Assembly: GCF_043641665.1 (NCBI RefSeq)
Contig: NC_092203.1
Span: forward strand, 3,348,001 to 3,412,000
DNA from: Enoplosus armatus
Lineage: Eukaryota > Chordata > Actinopteri > Centrarchiformes > Enoplosidae
Reading direction: 5' to 3'
Length of the DNA: 64,000 nucleotides
A program made the translations under genes and the position numbers. The stretch's first letter is position 1. Each line of letters starts with the position of its first letter. The notes below the pieces were generated by a model. It saw only the letters and a list, made by a program, of their open reading frames with translations. It was not told the origin of the DNA and did no database searches. This document shows positions 47,231-61,339 of this stretch, piece after piece.

Positions 47231-48344
47231 TACTTTTATTAGTTTTTGTTGTGTAGTCTGGTAAACTAAGCGGGAAAAAAGAGATAAAACATGTATCATC
47301 TTTTATTTCTCAATGAAATTCAGGATGGATTCGTGGAAGAAAGATGACCAATTACACCTGAAAGTGTGTCCTTTTAAAACTGATAATTGGGCTCAAGTGT
47401 TTATAAAGTGGATGGAGGAGCCAATCTGGCAGGAATCACTCATATCTATTAACAAGGGCGTTTCTGATTTCAAACACAGGGCAGCTTTTAACGTCCAGTC
47501 CTCGATGTTTAGCTTCATTAAGCTTGACTGACAAATAAAACTGGGTGTCATGAACTTATAGTGAAAGGTGATAATATGTACCCTAATTGATTAAGTGATT
47601 TACAGGGAGAATATATGGAGAACAATATTTGTGAGAGCTGAACCTTGTTTCACCACACCATCAATGACTGCAAACGAGATGTTAATTGCTGAAACAATGA
47701 GTTTCCTTCATCATTGACGCAAGTCCCTGAAATAAAAATAGTATCAAGCCACCATACCCTGCAGCACTTACAATGAGCATGTATGCTGGTGATGAAAAAA
47801 CAAAAACATGTTAAATACTGATTTATTGTCAACACAACGCTCCTCAGGAAATGGTTTAGTAGTAGCTACAGTAACAACCCAATGATCAGATCCAGCTGTC
47901 TTTAGAAAAGACCAAACATGGCAGCCTTGAAAAACTCTGGAAAGCAATCAGAAGACAGAGAGCTGTCAACAACAGAGCGCATCTTGAGATTTATAGATTT
48001 ATTTTGAAGGAACTTAAAAAGAAATTTGGTTGGTATGATATCTTGGGGGATGGCTGACAGTTATATGTGTGAAATTTTGTCTAGTAGCCCATAACTGATT
48101 CAGAGTTGCTAAAGAACAGAGAGGTGCTGTCCACAACCTTTTACTGAGGAGAAAGTTTAAAAGGGTGAGATATATTACATACATCTTTAATCTGCCTGGC
48201 AGAGTTTTGCATTTTTATTCGGATATTCTGCACTCCTTTCAAGGGAACAAATTCGATTTTTTTCCTGCAGGTATTGATTTATGTTTTTTCAATCTTGTGA
48301 AATAATGTAAGGCTACAGATTATTGAAGTAATATAACAAACAAG

Positions 48345-48835
48345 CAGAATCTACAGCTACGCTAGCAGCTCTGTGAGGCAGTGATTAGGTAGGGCTTTGA
48401 GCTAAATGCCAACATCAGCATGCTAACATGCAATGTCATGTAATGTTACCATGTTTGCTATGTTAGTTTTGCTTGTTAGCACTGAACACAAAATACTATG
48501 GAGGCTGAGGAGGATGTGATTAGTTTTGCAGGTATTTGGTCATAAACAAAGTATTAGACCTGAGGATGGTGCTAGATGGAAAGTTAAGGGATCACTAAAG
48601 TTATTACAATTCATCCTGAGTGGTACAAAATGTCCTGGCAGTCCTTCCAAAAGTTGGCGCGATGTGCCACTTAAAACCACAAAAATCAACCTCATGGTGG
48701 CGCTAAAGGAAAAGTCGCCAAAGTCTGTAGGCGTTTGGGGACCATGAAAATCTGCACAGAATTTCAGGGCAATCGATACAATAGCTGTTGACCTCAGTGT
48801 GGACTGGACTGACTGACCTTGACCATGACACAACA
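48345..48835 (+). repeat. Dispersed repeat family C, longest copy
   Basis: Begins 'gctacgctagcagctctgtg', then 'tttgagctaaatgccaacat', 'cagcatgctaacatg', 'attcatcctgagtgg' and 'ttcagggcaatcgatac'. Other copies: 51045-51310 (reverse), 53278-53425, and a 40-bp piece near 3392. The short ORFs here on both strands are not genes. Confidence 0.75.
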
Positions 48836-51044
48836 TTGACTGACTATGACTAGAATTACATAACAGGAAGGCGACCACTTGAGAATTTCACTGTGAAAAA
48901 TGCAAGACCAAATATGTTGTTTCAAAATAAAAAATAAAAAAATGCAAGAATTTGGATGTTTAAACCACTGTCAATAATGATTTGCAGCACAGGGAAGGCT
49001 ATACATTCTGATAATTCTGCCAAAAACTGATGTCGTTTTTACGACGACAACACATAATCATGCAAAGAACAGGATCAGTGCAAAAAACTTCCTCTGGTAG
49101 ATTTCAGTTTTGAGCAAACGTTTGTTTGTTGCATGTATGCTATTTTACTGCTTTTAAAACGATACATATTTCAAATATGTTCTATGTGGTTATATCTTTT
49201 AATAGCTAACTATAATTAATTTTTAATGCTTATATAACTGTAAAGTCTCAGACCATTATATTTGTCATACCTGTTTTAGGCTGTCACATGCTGCTAATTG
49301 GCATTCAGTGTAATATGACACACCTACCTTTACAATTACACTGTTATTTCAGGGCTGACGCCCAGGTGGTATTCCTGTTATGTTCCCAACCCACTGTGAA
49401 TTAAATCCCATTCTGCTCTCAGCACCTTTTCTGATTTATTTAAAGATACAGCGGGTGTTGCTCACGAGCTCCATCTCCGTGGCCTGAGGCGGACGTCGCC
49501 CATGCTACAAACAAGCCAAACCAGCCTACAACTCGATTTAACCCTGGCACTCAATTTCACTATCGTCTAATCTGTGGAGTCAGGTGATGATGGGGAGCTC
49601 AATCTTGTGAAGCTACACACTTAATGGTACATTTCACTGTCGGCGCACATGCTAGCAGCAGGGGTGACCTCGGGCGAGAGAGAAAGTGGTTAGGGAGGTC
49701 ATGGAGAAGTCGAAAGAGACCACATCGGGCAATAACGGGCAAAGGACAGAAATGAAGGTGCTGATGGTGTCGAGGCTGTCTTTGGACCTTTGTGTGTGAA
49801 ATTAGCCGTGCATGCTGTTGCTAAAGCCCGGAATTAAACACAGATGTACAAAGTTGTGCGTGCATGTCACGTACCAGTTTAACACTGAATATTGCCACAG
49901 TACCAAACAGTTGTGTTGTTTCTCAGTATGGAATCCTGCCTCGTCCTGATCCCAGATAAACTTCCATTGCATGCACTCAATGTTGTGCCCCATTGATGGA
50001 GACTGCAGTGCGACAGCCACCTTTTAAATATGTGGAATGCTTTCAATTAAAGCGTGCTTTAGAGCTGCCTAAGTGGGATTTATGCTGCCGGGCTTCATCA
50101 GTGTGTGTATGCGCTCTGGGAAGGATTAAGGCCCATAGCACAGTTTTAATCTGTGATACAGATTATGACTCGGGTTTCTACGAAAGGCTTCACTACTGTC
50201 AGATACAGTATCAGTGGCAGGAGATGTCTGTTGCATTCAGGATTCTGCATGCTTACCTTTACTTCGTGGGCCGTGCTTTTAACATGCATAGAGACAAAAT
50301 TCTTCTTTTTCTTTCTTTGCAATTTATCTAAAAATCCCTCCTGATTCTTTTCTTCTACAAAACACCTACATGTGACAACAACAGGAAAGGAGTGAAAGAG
50401 ATGAAACATCGTCAACTTCCACTCTTGTTTAACCCTTATTAACACGTTCTTGTTCACAAGTTCTCGCTGCAGCTTCAGGGTGGATTTTCACACGTTCACA
50501 CACTCTCAGTGGGGAGCTACGCACTATTACCAACCACTTGCCTGTAAAATCTTGAACTGATTTTGACATTTTTGACCTGTTTTATCGATCAACTTTTACT
50601 TTTTATTGGTACTTTTGCGCCAGTCTTGCTTTTATTGTTGTATTCTATTCAATGTTTTGGTCTTTCTTCTGCAAAGTGCTCTTATATTGTCTCCATGTTC
50701 TTGTTCCTGCTGTTGCTGTTTTCTTTGCTTGAGAAAGGGCCACACACAAAAAAATGTTCTCCTCTTTGCCACTGGGCAGTCCAGTCAACAGTAGTTGCTA
50801 AACTGCTGCAGAGTGTTATGCATTCCCTCCTCCTGCCCAGGTTTCCCCACTCCAGGGACTTCAGACCAGCAATTGTCTCGTCACCAGGCCACTTTTCCAA
50901 CCCTCAGGCTCCCAAGTCACGGTCTATTTCCTGACCCCGTATAGAGATTTGCTGGTTGGATGGAAGTGTACTCAACAGGCTTTCAGTGCAGGCTGACCTA
51001 CTGGCTTCCATAGCATGGGCAGAAAGCTTAACTAATGCTCTGTT

Positions 51045-51310
51045 TGCTAAGCCAAAGCTTTGATAACATGTTTAGCGATTGCCTTACCTATGTTATTAGT
51101 TTAGCTTTTACTGTAGTGCGTTGTTATGTAGTTTTTCTGTGTAGCTTTGCTGGAGTAGTTTTTATTTAGTGCTAATCAGCAAATGTTCGCATGCTAGGAC
51201 GCTGAAACAGACCTGCTAAACATCAGCAGGTTAGCATTTAGCTCAAAGCATTGCTGTGTCTAAGTACAGCCTCACAGAGCTGCTGGCATGGCTGTCGTAG
51301 TTTTTGGTCC
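51045..51310 (-). repeat. Dispersed repeat family C, reverse copy
   Basis: Contains the reverse complement of the family C landmarks: 'gttagcatttagctcaaagc' and 'cagcctcacagagctgctgg'. Confidence 0.75.
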
Positions 51311-52719
51311 ACTCTCAAATTCTCAGCCCAGACTTATTTTTGATATTCAGTGCAGATTATAATGCTATTAACACAGGTCAACACAGGCTAATAACAGGTT
51401 TGGTCCCAGGTGCCGTATGTTAAGTATGTATGTATGCATGTAGAACTGCATACATGCTTGCAACGCAGATTTTTAACATGAACACAGACACTCCCGTGCA
51501 CACTGTACATTCCCACTGCACTCGTCAATGCAACTGTATCGTGCCTGACATGTTTTTATTCCACCCCCAACCCTTCACTCACTCCCACACACGCATACAC
51601 GCACACATACACACACACACACACTTGCAGGTTGTTTATCATCACTGCACAGTTGGAGTTGGTTTCATTTCAATCCATCAAGTGAATTTTTTATGACTGT
51701 TCAAAAGCATTTAACCATCAAAAATATTGGCAAATCTGCCGACAAATCGCTGAAAATGAATTTCACCCCTCCCAGGTAGTCTGAGGCAACCCTCCATATC
51801 TGGAGTGTAAACGCACACAGTGGGTTGCTATATGTGTACATGAGTGCACGGGGCTAGTAATAATCTGTCGGCTATCATCACTGTCAGCTATGCTGCAGTC
51901 GAATCCCTCTGGGATCACACACAAACACACACATGTGCATGCACACTCAAAGGCACGATAGATGAGCGACACAGCTGCTTGGGGGAGACTGAGAAGGCCG
52001 GGGATTACTAAGGGTTACCCACTGCTATTGCAGTATGAATGTGTGTGTGAGTGTGTGTGTGTGTTCTTGTGGCTCTGTCTTTATGAGGACCAAATGTCCT
52101 CACAAGAAGAGAAAGATTTAGAGGTTTTCGATTTTGCTAGTCTTTGCCTCTCTATTTTTCTCTCTCTGCATTTGTGTGTGTGTGTGTGTGTGAAAGACCT
52201 TGACCTGTTAGTGTAATGTGCATTCTCCCACCTCTTCTCTAACCATCCATCAGTGATATTTACTGCACGGCCCTTCAGATAAACACCTGATGAGATGAAA
52301 TATTGATTTCCCTACCACACACACACACACTCTCTGTATCACACACACACACGCACACAAACACCTACGCACAGTGCACTCCCACCTAATAAAACTCTAA
52401 CCTCACAGCCTATGTCATAGCTTCTGTGTACTTTAGAGTCATAGAGTATGCAGTTAAAGTGATTTGTGTGTGGTGACTGCACTAATTCATCACTGGTTTA
52501 TTTCTGTTGAGCATATTTCTCACGACAGGTAGAGATACATTGGAAGAAGTATTTAACTTGAGGAATGCTTAGTTTAACTATACTTGAAGAACTATTGAGA
52601 AGGGTTAGGGTGGCAGTTTTATTTATATTTACCATAAAACTTTATGGATTCAGTGTAATGGCTCACAGAATTTGCCTATGTGTGTTTTTTTGTGGATTTG
52701 GAAACAATCAAAAGCCTTT

Positions 52720-53275
52720 TGATTGTGCTGCCCAACGTGTCCTACGGGAGAACAGACTGCCAGGGTCACCGCTTCAAGCCACTTGGTGCCTCAAAGCAAG
52801 AGTTGTGTCTCCTTGGCACAACGGCAAAGCACATTTGAGGTGGACAGCAGAGTCACCTTAAGCTCATTTTCCTCTTTGTTACATTCAAAGGGTATAAAAG
52901 GTGCAGCTGAGGTCTGGAGAGAGTCCAGTTCACTGACATTAGGGTGTTATCTGCTCTTTGCTGATGACACCCTCCTCCTGGCTTCAACGAACTGTGATAG
53001 CTGATGTGCACTAGAGCAGTTTGCTGGCTGAATTTGATGTGGATTAGCACCTCCGGGTCTGAGGTCCTGGTTTGCTGTCTGAAAACTGTGGCAGCAGTTC
53101 AAGTATCTTGGGGTCTAACTCATATGAAGGAGCAGCTGCAGTAATGTGGATGCTGCACTGGACTGGTTAGTGCTTGGGAAGGAGGCTCCCTGTGCACCTC
53201 CCTTTGTTGGTGTTCTGCACAGACTGATCTGGGACATGCTGGTGGATCACCCAGCTATGAACCTTCAACCATACT
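52720..53275 (+). mobile_element. Degenerate LINE reverse transcriptase fragment
   Basis: Translation of 52945-53004 gives LLFADDTLLLAS, the reverse-transcriptase motif C with an intact FADD catalytic pair. It is followed after several stops by FKYLGV, another conserved RT-region block. Upstream and downstream frames are broken. It differs from the LINE at 22935-23995. Directly followed by a family C repeat copy. Confidence 0.75.
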
Positions 53276-53277
53276 AG

Positions 53278-53425
53278 TGGCTCTTTGAGGCTGCACAATG
53301 GTACTTTGAGCTAAATGCTAACATCAGCAGGCTAAGCTCACAATGACAATGCTAAGTATAATGTTCACCATTTTAGTTTAGCATGTTATCATGCACGAAT
53401 GGAACATTAGCATTCATCCAGAGCC
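53278..53425 (+). repeat. Dispersed repeat family C, short copy
   Basis: 'tttgagctaaatgctaacat', 'cagcaggctaagctcacaat' and 'agtttagcatgttatcatgc' match the family C consensus order. Confidence 0.75.
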
Positions 53426-56400
53426 GTGTTTCTACTAGTCGCCAGCTAGTCGCTAACTCTGTCTTTCTGCTGTTTGGTGCTGGACAGGTAGTGTACAAGT
53501 GGGTTTATCAGACCTTTTTTGCTCAAAACAGCAGCCTGCTCTGTCTGCAGTAGCTATATTTAAACCTGAAGTTTAGCCTAAAACAGTGTGTAATGCATGC
53601 ATGCAAACATGAGCAAAATGCCACTAGAGGTCCCTGTATCAGGGGCACACATGGTTTAACTGTGTTTTAAGTTCGTAACATTCAGCTGAACCCGTTCTGA
53701 ACCGCAGCTAAGCTAGTTGCCGTCTTATTAGTCAAAACGTTGTGTATTTTTCTGATTTGATACCAAACTCAGGCCATTTTGAGCTGCTTGAACAATCAAA
53801 AAATGCTGCCTTTTATCTTGTAAGGACACTCTCACCAACTCCCTCCAGATCAAGGAGTGAGCAACCCTCTCTTGTACCTCAACAGCCACAATCAAGAAGC
53901 TCTTGATCAGAGCACATAAACCCTGCTCAGTCACCAGCTGTTGAAGACTTCTGTTGGAATATACAAGCGGGTAAATCCTACCAAACCCTTTACCTGGATA
54001 AATATAAAGTTTAAATGAATGTATAGTCTGCACACTCCAGAGTAGGATGCTGTGTGCGGCGTGATCTCTCCAAGGTATTGCTTTGTGACACCAATAAGGC
54101 AGACTGTGGCTCTGTAATGAGCTGAGAAACTGCATCTGCACCCACTCTTTGGTTCTCTGGTGGCTGCAGTGTAACAGGCCTCATGCTATTTTTTGACGAC
54201 AACTGAAAATACATGTTCTGCTCAAGAGGGAGGAAGGGGAGAGGACAACAGAGTAACCGAACTGTGTGCTCTGGCACCAGGTCAGCTGACAGGCTCATGA
54301 TTCAGGTGTGTGTTTTCTCGGACAACATTCCCAGTGAACATTTCATTTATTTCCATGCAGATGTTCCACGCATGACAAATAGAGCCGCCTGCTGTTTACG
54401 GTCTTTTATTTTCAATAATCCATTATTGTTTGGAGGGTTCAGCAGCACCTAGTCAATTATCTTCAAGTGGACTTCATAGCGAGCCTCTATATTTATAGTA
54501 TGGTAGATACTTTGTACCTCGATACTGTTATTGCCTATGAAGTGAGAGTATATCATTTTAAAAATAAGAGCTTCCCATATCCATTTAAAATGCATTTGTG
54601 GAGTGGACAGTCAGTTTATTTTATAAACTGGTCACATTCTGTGTGAAACCTGGCATCTATACAAAAGTAATTGTTTCCTGAATATCAGTTGGGATGTTTT
54701 TTTTTCCTCTTTCTTTTTTCACATCCACTCATCTTCATTTTGGACATTTCGCCACTTGTTATTTATAATTAGGCTTGCTTGTAGGGCAAAACTGGAGTTT
54801 CAGCGCCATCTGCACAGCGCCGACTTTTTGAGAGAATTGTTCGTGCAGAAGCGAGGCTCTGCATGTAAGTCATATGACTTGCAATCTGTCTTTTCAGTCT
54901 TGCTCGCTGGCTACAGATCAGCAGCTCGTGGTAGCTGGTGGAATCCGGTGAGCGAATGAAACGCAACAGCTGATGTTTTCATGATGCAATCCCAGCATAA
55001 AGTGGGTAAGCACATCATCAGCAGCTCAACAGTCTCTTTTATTTAGTTATTTACTCAGCAGTTCTGCCTGTGGGCGCGTGTGCATGACTCCATTGAACAG
55101 ACGGGGCAATGTTGTACAAATGGGATCTGCACAGGCGTTGTTGGCAGCTATAGCCTAGCATCTCCAGCAGGGGAATAAAATAGTTTTTCTTTTAAAAATG
55201 ATTGCTTATATGTCTTTTGTCAGTTTACTTGTATTCAGTGTATTTCATTTATTACAAACAAACTGCAAGTGTAAGATGCATCACTTCCTGTAAGCTAGAG
55301 GATCCTTCCCAGGAAAAGACCAAAAAGTCCAGACGCAGGGAATTTTTAACACTCACTGCAAAAGCTTTAATGACCTGGATATAGTCTATATCATTATTGT
55401 TTTATAGCAGATGGTAGAAAAAGCGACAAAGCAGCAAAATGAAAAGGTTTTCTTATGAAAGTTAAAGCTGCACTTTACATTGACAATAGATCAAATCACT
55501 ACAAGTAATGGGAAAGCAGTCAAAATCCTCAGAAAATGATCACTCCATGCTGCAGTTCCCTTCAGCTTTACAGTGCATTTTAGCATCTTTTAGCTCCTTG
55601 TTTTGGCTTTAAAGCCCACAGTTTTACTGTTTTGGTTCAGTCTCACTGCTCTCAGTAGCAGCAGCAGCAGCAGCAGCAGCGGGAAACAGTTAGCGGCTAG
55701 CTGGTGAACATAGTGGAGCATTTAGCAGCCAAAGTGCCAGATGTTTCCCTCAAAACTTGGTAAAGAAAAAAACCAAGAGGCAAGAGCTAAAAGAGAGTGA
55801 ATATTGGACTTCAATTGACCAGATGGCCAGAAACACTCCAAATGAATGCTAAAGTTGCTCCATAACTGATGTACATGTACGCAAGCAACTGTTTGCTAAC
55901 ATATTAGTGAAAACATCTTTTATAACGTGATGTTGTGTTTGCAGCTCGACAAGATTATTATCTCAAGTATGTTTTTACCTCCGAACGGATAAACAAATGT
56001 TTTCAAATCAGACCTCTGAATGTAACACTACCACATCCAAAAGTGGTGGTGTTCTTTTTAAATATTCTGGGTCAGGCCTGCAAAAATACAAAAACAAGCT
56101 TTAGTAAAACAAGCAGACTTACACTGGAAACTAAATTAATTGGCATTTACTTTTCCCCAAGCACCAAAGCAGCATATGACGGAAACACAGAGTGCACCCA
56201 GTCATAGCGCCGTATTCCAAAGGTTTCCAAATGGCATTTTGATTTGCATGTTTCCTCCTGCCAACAAGAATGAGCAATTAAGGCATGTTGCACTCAAGGA
56301 AGACAGGCGGCGCTTGGCGAAAATCACACACTGTGGCTCAACCCTCAGAAAATAAGCAATTAACACCTGCTCTCCTACCCTCGCTCACCCCTCCTGGCTC

Positions 56401-57220
56401 CCAATAATTATTTTCAAAGCTCTCACCACCCTATTAAATCCAAAAATACGAGCATGTGGTTGTGCATGTATGTGCTTTTTTCTGCCTCTCGCTCTTCTAG
56501 CACATGAACACACACAAGAATGGGATAAATAAAGAAAAACATTTTCTGCTCATGTTCTGACACAGTTTAACAGGCCAACAACACAGAACATGTTGCAGCT
56601 ATATGTTCTGTCTATATATGTTGAGTATATATTTATACTCTGAAAAATCCAGCTCTCCTCCCGTCTTATAAACACACATACACAGAGAAACACACACACA
56701 ATGTTCTTTGCTATTCCTGCTCCTTCCATTACAGGGCAGCAACATGGTGCATTTGCTGATGCACTACACTTAGAGGCGGAACAGTATACACTCGCTCTGT
56801 TTCGGGAAGAAGTTTGGCGAAGGTGTAGAATCAGAGTTCACAGAATGGACCATAAGGAGAGTCTAGACTGCTGTGACTCATTTCTGATGTTGCTGTCTTG
56901 TGATGGAAATGCAGGAAGTGCATTAAAACCAGAAATTTCACAGAAACCAAGGTAACCCGCTCTCTGACTACAATGTTCTCTACAGCACTAATGCTGTCTA
57001 AACGTAGCCCCTATCATGTCTTTGCCTATTATTTTTCTGTAGGAACACATATTAATTTCTTTAAACTTTTGAACTTCTACAACAAATGCAAAACCACAGC
57101 AGACTTAGGACTGCTGGGAGTAAATCAAAGCTTTAAGCTCACAGTTCTAAAGGAAACTTTTTGTTGACAGATGGCTAATGTTTTATAAAGACATTTCAGG
57201 ACATATTTTAGCATATTTAG
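53426..57220. other. Intergenic region, no gene supported
   Basis: Apart from repeat family B copy 2 and a CAG tract, nothing is recognisable. The open frame at 56701-56955 has no neighbouring splice signals that make a transcript and no similarity I recognise. Confidence 0.5.
55461..55935. repeat. Dispersed repeat family B, copy 2, with (AGC)n
   Basis: Same block order as at 34733 and 59868: 'ttttactgttttggttcagt', then 'tagctggtgaacatagtgga' and 'gcatttagcagc', then 'ccagaaacactccaaatgaa'. A CAG/AGC trinucleotide run of eight units lies inside at 55656-55680. Confidence 0.75.
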
Positions 57221-57763
57221 CTTGTTCGCTTTCTGGCCCAGAGTGAGATGAGACGATCAGTACCACTTTTTTATATGATAGGAGACTGTTGGCTTAGCTT
57301 AACATAAAGACTGGAAGGAGGGGAAAACAGCTAGCCACAAAAAATCCACTTAACAGCACCTCTAAATCTCACTAATTAATGCAATATATATAGTTAAAAC
57401 TTCATAAACTATTTAAAAACTCTATCGAATGAAACGATGACCTATCCTGAGAACAAAATGCCAGAGGGGAGTGAGCGCCACAGTACAGAGGAAATGCAAA
57501 GAGCTATTGTGACTGACTCGCTTGCATGTCCCAGCTGGCTAGTGTGTTAGCAGTTACCTCTCCAGCAGCAGTTGTTCACCAGCTACCCCTACGAGGTCGC
57601 TATGTCCCCAATCTTCTAGAACTAAATATTTTTGCGAAGACGGGCTAGCCGTTTAACCCTTTATGCTAAGCTAAGTTAACCGGCTGCTGAATTTAGCTTC
57701 ATATTTAATGGACAGAGTGTTATCATCTAAAAGAAAGCAGATAGGCGTGTTTCCCAAAATGTT
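57221..57763. repeat. Palindromic MITE-like element, near-complete copy
   Basis: The left arm ('gagtgagatgagacgatcag', 'aacataaagactggaag', 'aaacagctagcc') and the inverted right arm ('tttatgctaagctaagttaa', 'ccggctgctgaatttagctt', 'cgtgtttcccaaaat') match the element at 14161-14632. More diverged than that copy. Confidence 0.75.
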
Positions 57764-60700
57764 GACTGAATGTTGTTCTTTTGCTTCAACCTTTTGGACA
57801 ACCTCCAGTTTCACATTCTTGTAGCATCGGCAGAATCACACAAATCAGTCTTTGGTGGATTACTCCTGAAAGCAGTCAGTTTAGCAGCATCCTTAAACAC
57901 AGCAGACTTAAGAGTCGGGTATGAAACTTTCAAAAGGAACATGAAAACTGTCCTCCAGCCGGCCTCAGCTATTAAGTTTGACTTGGGTAAGCTGCTCACT
58001 CTATTCGTTTTGTTTCTGTGATGTTTTGGGCAGCTTGTGTGCTGGTGCTCTATTGAAGGATTCCCTTTTTACTCCTCCAGAGAGAGAGCAAAGACGGCAA
58101 TAAGAGAGAAGGAGATGGACGGAAAAGCAAGGAGGGGGGACTGATTGTCCCACACTTCTGTTTGGCATTGAACAACAATGACGCGGATAAATACAACTGA
58201 TACACAGTATACATAGATGTAGATACACAAACAGAGAGAGAAAGGGAATAAGAGAGAGGCCTTCCTCTCTGCCCAGCTGAGGCTTGGTTAATAGCGCTGA
58301 GCCTTTCAGAGGAGACATGATTTATTTAAACCAGTTTACATGAGGGAGCAACATCACGCAGTCCGCCACTCCTCTAATTCCTCTTCCTTTTTTTAAAAGT
58401 AAGGATACCTCCCCCCAAAACTGCTCAAAATAAAGACGCACAAGCCCTACTTTTTTTTATATCTGTCTTGTGTGGCTGCTGCTTCTGTAGCATCACTCTG
58501 CTCCCCAGAAAATTTGTTCCGTTTCAGTTGCCATGCATGATTAAATTAAAGTGGCCTTCCAGGGGGAAGACAATCAAAACAAAACACAGAAAAACATGGC
58601 AGGTGAACAGAAAGAGATACAAGAGAAAGTGAAACAAACATGTATTAAATAGTTGTCTGACCAAGTTGCAGACAGATGCAGGTTTGTTGTGGGTCAAAGA
58701 AAAATGTTCAGATATCTCATCATCCAATGTAAATTTTCTTTTTCTTGCAAATTACAAAACTAACATGTTCAGTAGCAGATGCCAGCCTCAGACTTGGCAA
58801 ACACACAATTTGTCCATCTGCTCATGAAATTTGCTTCTTCACATTAAAATTGCACTCCAAGTTTATTTTAGAGATTGACAGAGAAATCCAACCTTATAAA
58901 GACCGTTAAAGGGACACACTGCCAATTATGCCACATAATGGTCAGTTTAATTGTCATGGATAGTACGACTAAGCCAGCCGTGTTGTGCCTTCCGTGGCTC
59001 AAATATTTGACAGAAAACCTGGGGGCATGGAGTAATGGTTGAATGAAAGATGCTATTGAGTTGCAGTATGGGAATTGTAGGATCCAAGTTCCTTTGTTTT
59101 ATGGTAGTGCAATTCTAAGTCTCCTCTTCAGTGAATTTCGTAAAACTATTAGCTGTTGGTGGTTTACCTTGTTCTCCTGGTCCATTTTGTTCTTACGTGG
59201 TGTGAGTTATTTTCAACACAGCTAAAACCATCTGCAGTGAAAGTGTCAGGTTTGGGTGTCAGTCCTCTGAGCAGGCAGAGGTACCAATTTCTCTACTGTC
59301 AGCTCCAATTGACCAGTCTGCACTGCACTGAACTGCACAGCCACAAGAAGTGTGCTGCTTTCCATAAGGGTCCCTGGCTTGCCATGTCCATGCTAAAAGC
59401 TCTCTTCTCCTCCTCATGCACATGCACAATTCTGCAAATTCAGATTCATGTAAGAAGTGAGTTAGTGAAGGGTAGAAAAAGCAAGTTAATGCAAAGTAGG
59501 TAGATGGCAACACAAAAAAAGTCCCTGGAATGCAACAAATATGGCAGACTGGTGATATACGGTGTGCTGTGTTGTTGAGACACACTCCACTCTAACATGC
59601 CCACAAACAGCAGACAGACACACACATAAGCACACACAACAGGCTTTCCCACTAATTATCCTCCTTTTTGTATCAACGCCACTTAGGAGCTAAGCCTGAT
59701 TGCACCGCCGCATGATAAATGCTCCTGTCTAAACTGCTCTTTTCTTAACTGCTCCTGCCGCCTTAACTGTGTTCCTCTGTGAACTGGCTTAAACAAAGAA
59801 TCGGGTGTCACTTGTGGATGCAGTTATTTATCCTCAAATGGCAACAGAGTGGTTTAGTGGCTTAGTCTTAAAGCTGCTGTAATCGATATTGTTATATTAA
59901 AAACTGATCAGTGTGTAATGTGAAAGGTGTTGTTTTTAGTGGTGACCCATAGAGAATTAATACCCGACTCTGCAGTTCCTCTCAGCTCTGTGGGGCGTTT
60001 TAGCGGCTTTAAGCTCATTGTTGTGGTTTTCTGATCCGCATCTTTAGTTTCGGCCGTAGCAGGCAGCTGGTCTCCCCAAAAAATGCTCTAAAAACCTTAT
60101 GCATGCTACCTGCTCATCGCCAAACAGCAGATACACAAAGTTAGCAATTAGCTGGTGAACATAGTGGAGCATTTAGCAGCTAAAGAGCCGCATATTTTTC
60201 CAAAACAGAGATAAAAACAGAGCTAAAAGCAGAGTCAGTCTTGCCAGAAACACAACTCCAAATGAATGCTGCGTCGCATCTGCAACATTAGCATAAATCA
60301 CCGTATTCTAACAAGTATGCCATATCAACTTCAAGGTAATATATTGTTGTGTTCATAGCTTGTTTTTGCTGCTCCCAAAAGGCCAAAATATGTGTTAATG
60401 CAGGTTTAAAATTCCTATTTGAAGAGAAAAACATAAAGAGGTGACCCAGTTCCAATTGATCTTAATGTTTCAAGAACATTTATGAACCCAGTTCTTTATT
60501 TTGCCCCTAACATCTACTTTAAAAAAGAGCTGTTTGCTGGTTCCAGTGGTCAACCAATCACCTTTCCACAACTAAACAGCAAAAAGTCTAAGCTGAAGAC
60601 ATAGTAACGGCCTGCCTTTGCAGGTCCCACAGGCAATGAGTCAAATTGAATTTAAAAAGCAATTATAAAACATCTAGGGGAAAAGCACCTCCTTTCCTTC

Positions 60701-61330
60701 TGAGTGATTCAGTTGCCTGGTGTTATTTATCCCCTATTGTTTTTCCTCCAACTTTTTTTCGCTAACTTTTCCACTTTTCCAGCTAAGCGTAAAATGTTTT
60801 TCTTTTATTTTATATGTTTTTTCTTTTGAATTTCTAAAATTGACCGTCAAGTTGTTACACACAGTTTCAAACTTAATAGGCACGTTCTATTTTTCCACAT
60901 TTCTGTGACTTCAATTGTGGCTACTTTCCTAACAAGCAAACAGAAACAGAAAACAGAAACCTTTTGTTGTGAGGGCTTCACAAATGGGCCCCTGCTGGGT
61001 TAAAGGGGTAATGAAGATGGCTCAAACACATTCACCTGTCAACTTCTTTGATGAACAGCAAAGAGGGGATGACATCTTTTATCTTTTAGTGACTACATTT
61101 GAAGATATATGGGGGGAAACCTGTCTGTGAAAGGCTTTTATTGCTAGCCGAAAAAGCAATGGAAGGCTAGAATCTGTAATGGCACATTTTTCACCTTTTT
61201 TTTTTCTATGGCTACCTTTGTGGGATAGATGAGTTTTTTTTTTTTTTTCAGAAATAATTCCCCCAAGCAGAGGAGTTGCTGTGTTTAGACGTGCTTTCCC
61301 CAAGCTATCCACATCAGCAGGCTGCCCCTG
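57764..61330. other. Intergenic region, no gene supported
   Basis: No supported exon. Repeat family B copy 3 lies within. The remainder is AT-rich unique-looking sequence with short random ORFs. Confidence 0.5.
59868..60410. repeat. Dispersed repeat family B, copy 3
   Basis: 'agctggtgaacatagtggag', 'catttagcagctaaagagcc' and 'aacacaactccaaatgaatg' in the same order as copies 1 and 2. Its left part ('aaagctgctgtaatcgat', 'acccgactctgcagttcc') is more complete than in the other copies. Confidence 0.75.
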
Positions 61331-61339
61331 TTAACTGCC

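Larger units (their letters stand above)
47231..52700. other. Intergenic region with dispersed repeats, no gene supported
   Basis: Apart from the repeat copies listed at 48345 and 51045 and short CA/GT tracts (about 51583-51625, 52038-52062, 52172-52192, 52316-52360), I see only AT-rich sequence with random short ORFs. Confidence 0.55.

Noticed and set aside
50563..50934. 123-codon ORF with hydrophobic N-terminus
   Set aside because: No splice signals forming a gene, no recognised family; hydrophobicity comes from T-rich sequence.
56701..56955. 84-codon ORF starting after a CA-rich stretch
   Set aside because: Reads more protein-like than most, but no homologue recognised and no exon boundaries that build a gene.
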